In this document: piece by piece, positions 5,864 to 9,859 of the stretch
Layout: every line of letters begins with the position of its first letter
How positions within the stretch are numbered: position 1 is the stretch's first letter
Source: Pseudomonadota bacterium
Lineage (GTDB): Bacteria; Pseudomonadota; Alphaproteobacteria; Rhizobiales; Xanthobacteraceae
Assembly: GCA_023431725.1 (NCBI GenBank)
Contig: JAEYVN010000283.1
Coordinates: forward strand, 1 to 9,859
Length of the DNA stretch: 9,859 nt
Direction of reading: 5' to 3'
Notes under the pieces: generated by a model
Told to the model about the DNA's origin: nothing
What the model saw: the letters and a program-made list of their open reading frames with translations, nothing else
The model's database searches: none
Translations under genes and position numbers: made by a program

Positions 5864-6229
5864 TTAGCAGGCGCTGTAGTCAGTTCGATTGTACTGACCA
5901 TCCGTGGCGCAATCCTTATAGCCCGAGTCATAGTGACCATACTCGCCCGAGCTGCCGTAGAAATTGCCGGGTCCATAATAACTGCCCGGATAGCCGTTCG
6001 GCTGATAGGCATATGCACCGTACCCGGGGGCATATCCATATGCGGAGTACCCAGGCGCATAGCCATAGGGTCCGTAACGTGTAGCCGCGCTACCAACTGC
6101 TGCCCCGGCGGCAAATCCCGCCGCACCTGCAGCCCATGGCTCCCAACGCTGCGCGAAAGACGGTGTGCTAGCGGCAACTGTCAGTACTCCCGCCAAACCA
6201 AGCGCGAGCGACATCTTCGATAGTGCCAT
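5864..6229 (-). CDS. Secreted Tyr/Gly-rich protein, 121 aa
   Basis: Function is unknown. A Sec signal peptide spans residues 1-26 (ending TPSFA before Gln27). A Gly/Ala-rich stretch follows (about 33-50, GAAGFAAGAAVGSAA), like a glycine-zipper segment that may insert in or lie on a membrane. The rest is very rich in tyrosine and glycine: 18 tyrosines between residues 52 and 118, with two tandem 9-residue units (YGYAPGYSA at 55-63, YGYAPGYGA at 64-72). Two cysteines close the protein (Cys107 and the last residue, Cys121), which may form a disulphide. Similar exported low-complexity proteins are frequent in Bradyrhizobium relatives. The start is well supported: GGAGG lies 6 bases before the ATG at 6229. 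An intrinsic terminator lies just past the stop. It follows the aidB gene on the same strand after an 87-base gap but probably forms its own unit. Confidence 0.8.
   Translation of the reverse strand: MALSKMSLALGLAGVLTVAASTPSFAQRWEPWAAGAAGFAAGAAVGSAATRYGPYGYAPGYSAYGYAPGYGAYAYQPNGYPGSYYGPGNFYGSSGEYGHYDSGYKDCATDGQYNRTDYSAC
6014..6067 (-). repeat. Two 27-base tandem units coding YGYAPGY(S/G)A
   Basis: Within the Tyr/Gly-rich gene, two adjacent 27-base units encode nearly identical 9-residue blocks (residues 55-63 and 64-72). They differ at several third positions, so the duplication is not recent or is under selection at the protein level. Confidence 0.75.
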
Positions 6230-6316
6230 TGTAATCCTCCACATTGCTGATTCCCCGGTAGGCTTTCCCCATCCTCAAGCGAGGCAACGCAACGCGTCGG
6301 AGGTGGTTCCTAGGTT

Positions 6317-7927
6317 TCAGATTGGAAGGACTCGCTCAAGTAAACGTGAGGACATGCTTGCCAAATCGCAAGCGCCATATGTTCGAACGCTGTCGTTATT
6401 CAATCGCGTTTGCGAAAAAATTTCGGCAATTTCTGGAGAGCTCGTCTGCAACGCAGTAGCTCCTGCAATCAATGCAAGACGATCCACGAGATATCGTGCC
6501 CGCGCCTCGACATCGACCATCGACAACATGCCGATGAGTTCATCAATGGACTTTGCAACGTGAGGCAGTCGCCCGGCATCGCGCTTCCAGGATTCGATAA
6601 CCTGATGGATGTCTTCATTCTTCAGCGCGCGAAGCACATCGAGAGCCATCACATTGCCGGAGCCTTCCCAGATCGCATTGACCGGTGCCTCTCGATACAA
6701 GCGAGCCATGACATAGTCCTCGACATAGCCATTTCCGCCGAGGCACTCCATGGCCTCATAAGCAAAAGCTGGCGCCAATTTGCAGACCCAGTACTTGATC
6801 ACTGGCGTCAGAAGTCGTGCGCGCGCAGCTTCGACCGGATCTTCTTGCGCAAGATCGAAGGACCGGCTCAAGCGCATCACCATGGCAACAGCCGCTTCGC
6901 AATCGAGTGCGAGATCGGCCAGCACGGCGCGCATCATGGGCTGATCGACAAGCTTTTTCTGGAACACCGTGCGATAGCGCGCGTGATGAACTGCTCGCAC
7001 GAGAGCTGCACGCATGATGCCGGCCGACGAGACGGCACAGTCAAGCCGCGTCAGCTGCACCATCCGCAAAATGGTGCGAATGCCCTTGCCCTCGTCGCCG
7101 ACACGCGAGGCGTAGGCATCGTGGAATTCGACCTCCGATGATGCATTCGAGCGGTTGCCGAGCTTGTCCTTGAGCCTGACGAAATGCAGACCGTTGATGC
7201 TGCCGTCGGGTTGCAAGCGAGGCAGGAAGAAGCAGGTCAGCCCGCCGTTCGCCTGCGCCAGTACAAGAAAGGCGTCTGACATCGGCGCAGACATGAACCA
7301 CTTCTGTCCGTCGATGCGGTACGCTTCACCGTCCCGTCTGGCTTGTGTTGAATTGGTATGGACATCGGTCCCGCCCTGCTTCTCCGTCATGCCCATGCCG
7401 AGCGTCACGGCATTCTTCGTCGGCCACGGCTGAAATGACGGATCGTAGCTACGGGAGACAATCTTCGGCATGAGTTGCGCCCGCAAATCGGGCGCCGCAG
7501 CCAGCGCGGCGACCGAAGCGCGCGTCATGGTGATCGGGCACATATGGCCATTCTCGACCTGAGCCACCATGTAGAAGCGCGCGGCCCGCAAAGCCTCGGA
7601 AGGCGGACCCTCGGATGTGCCATCCTCTACCCATGTCGAGCAATGCAGCCCCGCGGCCATGCTGTCCGCCATGAAGCGGTGATAGGCCGGATCGAAACGT
7701 ACGATCTCGCCGTCGAGGCGGGGAACATTCACATCCGCGGCGCGGGCCAAATCGAACATCTCCGCCCGCCCCCAATACCGGCCGAATGCCGACAGCGCCT
7801 CACTGTCACTGGCACCTCCATTTGCCGCGACGGCCTCCTGAAGGGCGACGTCCGTTCCGAACAGATCGATGTCGACGAAGGCCGGCGGCTGGTTGAGAAC
7901 CGAATCGGGATTCGCGCGTTCGGACAT
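6317..7927 (-). CDS. aidB: AidB-type acyl-CoA dehydrogenase, 536 aa
   Basis: A flavoprotein of the acyl-CoA dehydrogenase superfamily, AidB branch. Escherichia coli AidB (541 aa) is part of the Ada adaptive response to alkylating agents; it binds DNA and FAD and has weak isovaleryl-CoA dehydrogenase activity. The length here matches. AidB-specific blocks are present: 'GMGMTEKQGGTDV' (about 177-189), 'GQKWFMSAPMSDAFLVLAQ' (207-225), 'RLKDKLGNRSNASSEVEF' (251-268), and 'YREAPVNAIWEGSGNVM' (411-427), which carries the usual catalytic-position Glu421. The C-terminal quarter (about 430-536) corresponds to the extra AidB domain linked to DNA binding. The ATG at 7927 has GGAGG 8 bases upstream, and an upstream in-frame start at 7990 would only add a basic extension. 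It is divergent from pyrB. No ada or alkB gene is in the window and no Ada box was recognised, so alkylation control is not shown; a role in branched-chain acyl-CoA metabolism remains possible. Confidence 0.88.
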   Translation of the reverse strand: MSERANPDSVLNQPPAFVDIDLFGTDVALQEAVAANGGASDSEALSAFGRYWGRAEMFDLARAADVNVPRLDGEIVRFDPAYHRFMADSMAAGLHCSTWVEDGTSEGPPSEALRAARFYMVAQVENGHMCPITMTRASVAALAAAPDLRAQLMPKIVSRSYDPSFQPWPTKNAVTLGMGMTEKQGGTDVHTNSTQARRDGEAYRIDGQKWFMSAPMSDAFLVLAQANGGLTCFFLPRLQPDGSINGLHFVRLKDKLGNRSNASSEVEFHDAYASRVGDEGKGIRTILRMVQLTRLDCAVSSAGIMRAALVRAVHHARYRTVFQKKLVDQPMMRAVLADLALDCEAAVAMVMRLSRSFDLAQEDPVEAARARLLTPVIKYWVCKLAPAFAYEAMECLGGNGYVEDYVMARLYREAPVNAIWEGSGNVMALDVLRALKNEDIHQVIESWKRDAGRLPHVAKSIDELIGMLSMVDVEARARYLVDRLALIAGATALQTSSPEIAEIFSQTRLNNDSVRTYGACDLASMSSRLLERVLPI

Positions 7928-8016
7928 GATGGGGACCTCCGGACGATGGCCAGAGCCTAGCATGCGCCGCATCCGCCTCTGATTCATCAAGTATTGGGGA
8001 TGGCGGGCCTGGTGCC

Positions 8017-8045
8017 TTGCGATGCAATCGGGATGGGCCTATAGA
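8017..8045 (+). promoter_or_regulatory. Sigma70-type promoter of pyrBC
   Basis: TTGCGA (8017-8022) and TATAGA (8040-8045) are separated by 17 bases. Each matches the sigma70 consensus hexamer at 4 of 6 positions with ideal spacing. Transcription would start at about 8051-8053, only some 4 bases before the pyrB ATG at 8056. That would make a nearly leaderless mRNA and explain the missing Shine-Dalgarno. Confidence 0.55.
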
Positions 8046-8055
8046 CCCGGCTTTA

Positions 8056-9009
8056 ATGAACAAAGCGACCACATCATCCTTCGTCCTCAACCGACGCCAT
8101 TTGTTGGGGATTGAAGGGCTTTCGCGCGAGGAGATCTTGGGTCTCCTCGATCTCGCCGAAGAATTTGTCGAACTCAATCGTCAGGTCGAGAAGAAGCGGA
8201 CCTCGCTACGCGGGCGAACGCAGATCAATCTCTTCTTCGAATCCTCGACGCGCACTCAATCGTCATTCGAACTCGCCGGCAAACGTCTCGGCGCAGACGT
8301 GATGAATATGGCGGTCAACTCGTCCTCGATCAAAAAGGGCGAGACGCTGGTCGATACGGCCATCACGCTGAATGCCATGCATCCCGATATCCTCGTGGTG
8401 CGCCATCACGCGTCCGGGGCCGTCGAATTGCTGGCGCAGAAGGTCGACGGCTCGGTCATCAATGCCGGCGATGGCGCGCACGAGCATCCAACCCAGGCGC
8501 TCCTCGACGCATTGACCATTCGCCGCAACAAGGGCCGCATCGAAGGTCTTGTCGTCGCGATCTGCGGCGATGTCCTGCATTCGCGTGTGGCGCGATCGAA
8601 CATCATCCTGCTGAATGCGCTCGGCGCGAATGTGCGCGTGGTCGGCCCCTCCACGCTGCTGCCCGCGCATGTCGAGCGGCTCGGTGTAAAAGTCATGCGC
8701 GACATGCGCGAAGGGCTGCAGGACGCCGATATCGTCATGATGTTGCGACTCCAGCGCGAGCGCATGAACGGGTCTTTCGTGCCCTCCACGCAGGAATATT
8801 TCGCCTATTTCGGCCTCGATCAGCGCAAGCTCGCCTACGCCAAATCCGATGCACTGGTGATGCATCCGGGGCCAATGAACCGGGGTGTCGAAATCGATTC
8901 CAGCGTTGCCGATGGCGCTCAATCGCTGATCCGCGAACAGGTCGAAATGGGCGTCGCCGTGCGCATGGCCGTACTCGAAGCTCTTGCCCGCAACCTGCCG
9001 AACGCGTGA
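8056..9009 (+). CDS. pyrB: Aspartate carbamoyltransferase catalytic subunit, 317 aa
   Basis: Catalyses carbamoyl phosphate + L-aspartate to N-carbamoyl-L-aspartate, the committed step of pyrimidine synthesis, in the cytoplasm. Family signatures are complete. The carbamoyl-phosphate loop '[21 protein letters not shown]' is split around 60-80 (Ser64-Thr67). The mobile loop '[11 protein letters not shown]' is at 91-101. '[10 protein letters not shown]' is at 142-151, with His144 and Gln147. '[12 protein letters not shown]' is at 171-182, 'MLRLQRERM' at 229-237, and '[11 protein letters not shown]' at 270-280. The length is normal. The ATG at 8056 is preferred over a TTG at 8017 because it gives the usual N-terminus ('[16 protein letters not shown]'), and because the best promoter starts at 8017. 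pyrC begins on the last base of the pyrB stop codon, so the two are translationally coupled and their products probably assemble together. No regulatory pyrI gene is present here. Confidence 0.97.
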   Translation: MNKATTSSFVLNRRHLLGIEGLSREEILGLLDLAEEFVELNRQVEKKRTSLRGRTQINLFFESSTRTQSSFELAGKRLGADVMNMAVNSSSIKKGETLVDTAITLNAMHPDILVVRHHASGAVELLAQKVDGSVINAGDGAHEHPTQALLDALTIRRNKGRIEGLVVAICGDVLHSRVARSNIILLNALGANVRVVGPSTLLPAHVERLGVKVMRDMREGLQDADIVMMLRLQRERMNGSFVPSTQEYFAYFGLDQRKLAYAKSDALVMHPGPMNRGVEIDSSVADGAQSLIREQVEMGVAVRMAVLEALARNLPNA

Positions 9010-9859
9010 TGCCGATGCTGTCCGATCGCCGCCCCATCCTGCTGGCCAATGCCAGGATCGTCGATCCCTCGCGCGATCTCGATTTCCCCGGCGATCTCTT
9101 GATGGCGGATGGTGTGATCCGCGAGGCCAAACGCGGCATCAGCGCCGCCGGCGTGCCGGCCGGCACCGAGGTCGTCGACTGCAAGGGCCATATCGTTGCG
9201 CCGGGCCTGATCGATATGCGCGCGTTCGTCGGCGAGCCTGGGGCCGAATATCGCGAGACGCTGGCGAGCGCGAGCCAGGCCGCAGCGGCCGGCGGCGTGA
9301 CCACGATTATCTGCCAGCCGGATACGTCTCCGACAATCGACGACCCGGCCATCGTTGACTTCATTCTGCGCCGCGCACGCGACACCGCCATTGTACACGT
9401 GCAGCCGATGGCCGCGCTGACCAAAGGCCTTGCAGGCAAGGAAATGACCGAGATCGGCCTGCTCAAGGCCGCCGGTGCCCTCGCCTTTACCGATGGCGCA
9501 CGAAGCGTCACGAATGCCCAGGTGATGCGCCGGACCCTCTCCTATGCGCGCGATTTCGATGCGCTGATCGTCCACCACACGGAAGATCCCGATCTGGTCG
9601 GCGAAGGCGTAATGAACGAGGGCGAGTTTGCCACGCGTCTTGGCCTGCACGGCATTCCGACGGCGGCCGAAACGATCATGCTGGAGCGTGACCTTCGTCT
9701 CGTTGCCCTGACAGGGTGCCGTTATCACGCCGCATCCCTTACCTGCCGCGAGTCGCTGGAAATTCTGCAGCGGGCGAAGGACGCAGGATTACCTGTTACG
9801 GCGGCGGCGTCGATCAATCACCTGACACTCAATCAAATCGACATTGGCCCCTATCGCAC
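9009..9859 (+). CDS. pyrC: Dihydroorotase-like protein PyrC, probably non-catalytic; 3' end outside window
   Basis: Amidohydrolase-fold protein of the dihydroorotase family; 283 codons are visible of an expected 425-430. The start ATG overlaps the pyrB stop TGA by one base (TGATG), a coupled arrangement. The N-terminal small domain (about 1-65) leads to 'GHIVAPGLID' at 60-69. Active enzymes then have a D-x-H-x-H-x-R-x-P-G metal and substrate motif. Here it reads D69-M-R71-A-F73-V-G75-E-P-G, so both metal-binding histidines and the substrate arginine are lost. Downstream, a His (189-190, 'VHHTEDP') remains, but the later 'RYH..H(V/I)ST' element is 'RYHAASLT' with Ser in place of the His. Such pseudo-dihydroorotases are known next to pyrB in pseudomonads (PyrC'), where they are needed for assembly of aspartate transcarbamoylase. 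That role is likely here, and an active dihydroorotase should be encoded elsewhere. Confidence 0.92.
   Translation, partial: MPMLSDRRPILLANARIVDPSRDLDFPGDLLMADGVIREAKRGISAAGVPAGTEVVDCKGHIVAPGLIDMRAFVGEPGAEYRETLASASQAAAAGGVTTIICQPDTSPTIDDPAIVDFILRRARDTAIVHVQPMAALTKGLAGKEMTEIGLLKAAGALAFTDGARSVTNAQVMRRTLSYARDFDALIVHHTEDPDLVGEGVMNEGEFATRLGLHGIPTAAETIMLERDLRLVALTGCRYHAASLTCRESLEILQRAKDAGLPVTAAASINHLTLNQIDIGPYR

Noticed and set aside
8263..8922. Long open frame (219 codons) on the minus strand across pyrB
   Set aside because: It lies fully antisense to a certain pyrB, its product has no recognisable motif, and it is the usual by-product of GC-rich codon use.
8919..9728. Long open frame (269 codons) on the minus strand across pyrC
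   Set aside because: Antisense to the pyrC reading frame, which has clear dihydroorotase-family blocks; the minus-strand product resembles nothing.

Overview
The window reads as chromosomal DNA of a GC-rich alphaproteobacterium of the order Hyphomicrobiales, most likely the Bradyrhizobium/Afipia/Rhodopseudomonas group. This rests on the form of pyrB and its degenerate pyrC partner, the AidB-type acyl-CoA dehydrogenase, and several small exported proteins of kinds common in that group (DUF3828-like, DUF2218, PsiF-repeat, Tyr/Gly-rich). No tRNA, rRNA, CRISPR array, transposase, integrase or phage gene was seen.

Layout. Positions 1-2400 hold a run of small, poorly characterised genes: a membrane-anchored protein on the minus strand (58-582), a divergent secreted DUF3828-like protein (702-1211), a single-pass membrane protein with a two-cysteine C-terminal domain (1430-1999) and a DUF2218 protein (2095-2385). 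Positions 2394-3912 hold, on the minus strand, a secreted PsiF-repeat protein and an acid-ceramidase/NAAA-like Ntn hydrolase. Divergent from the hydrolase, at 4035-4421, is a second membrane protein with the same two-cysteine domain as the one at 1430-1999. It converges on a CPBP-family membrane protease (4430-5209). From 5345 the content is more housekeeping: ruvX, a Tyr/Gly-rich exported protein, an aidB homologue, then pyrB and the start of pyrC, which runs off the right edge.

How the genes relate. pyrB and pyrC overlap by one base and are clearly an operon for aspartate transcarbamoylase. The PyrC partner has lost the HxH metal-binding motif and probably has a structural rather than catalytic role. 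The pyrB promoter lies so close to the start codon that the mRNA may be nearly leaderless. The other genes are mostly single transcription units facing in various directions, and no pathway joins them. I did not find a convincing new multi-gene system. The best new lead is the pair of paralogous membrane proteins, which share an exact cysteine spacing and an unnamed motif set.
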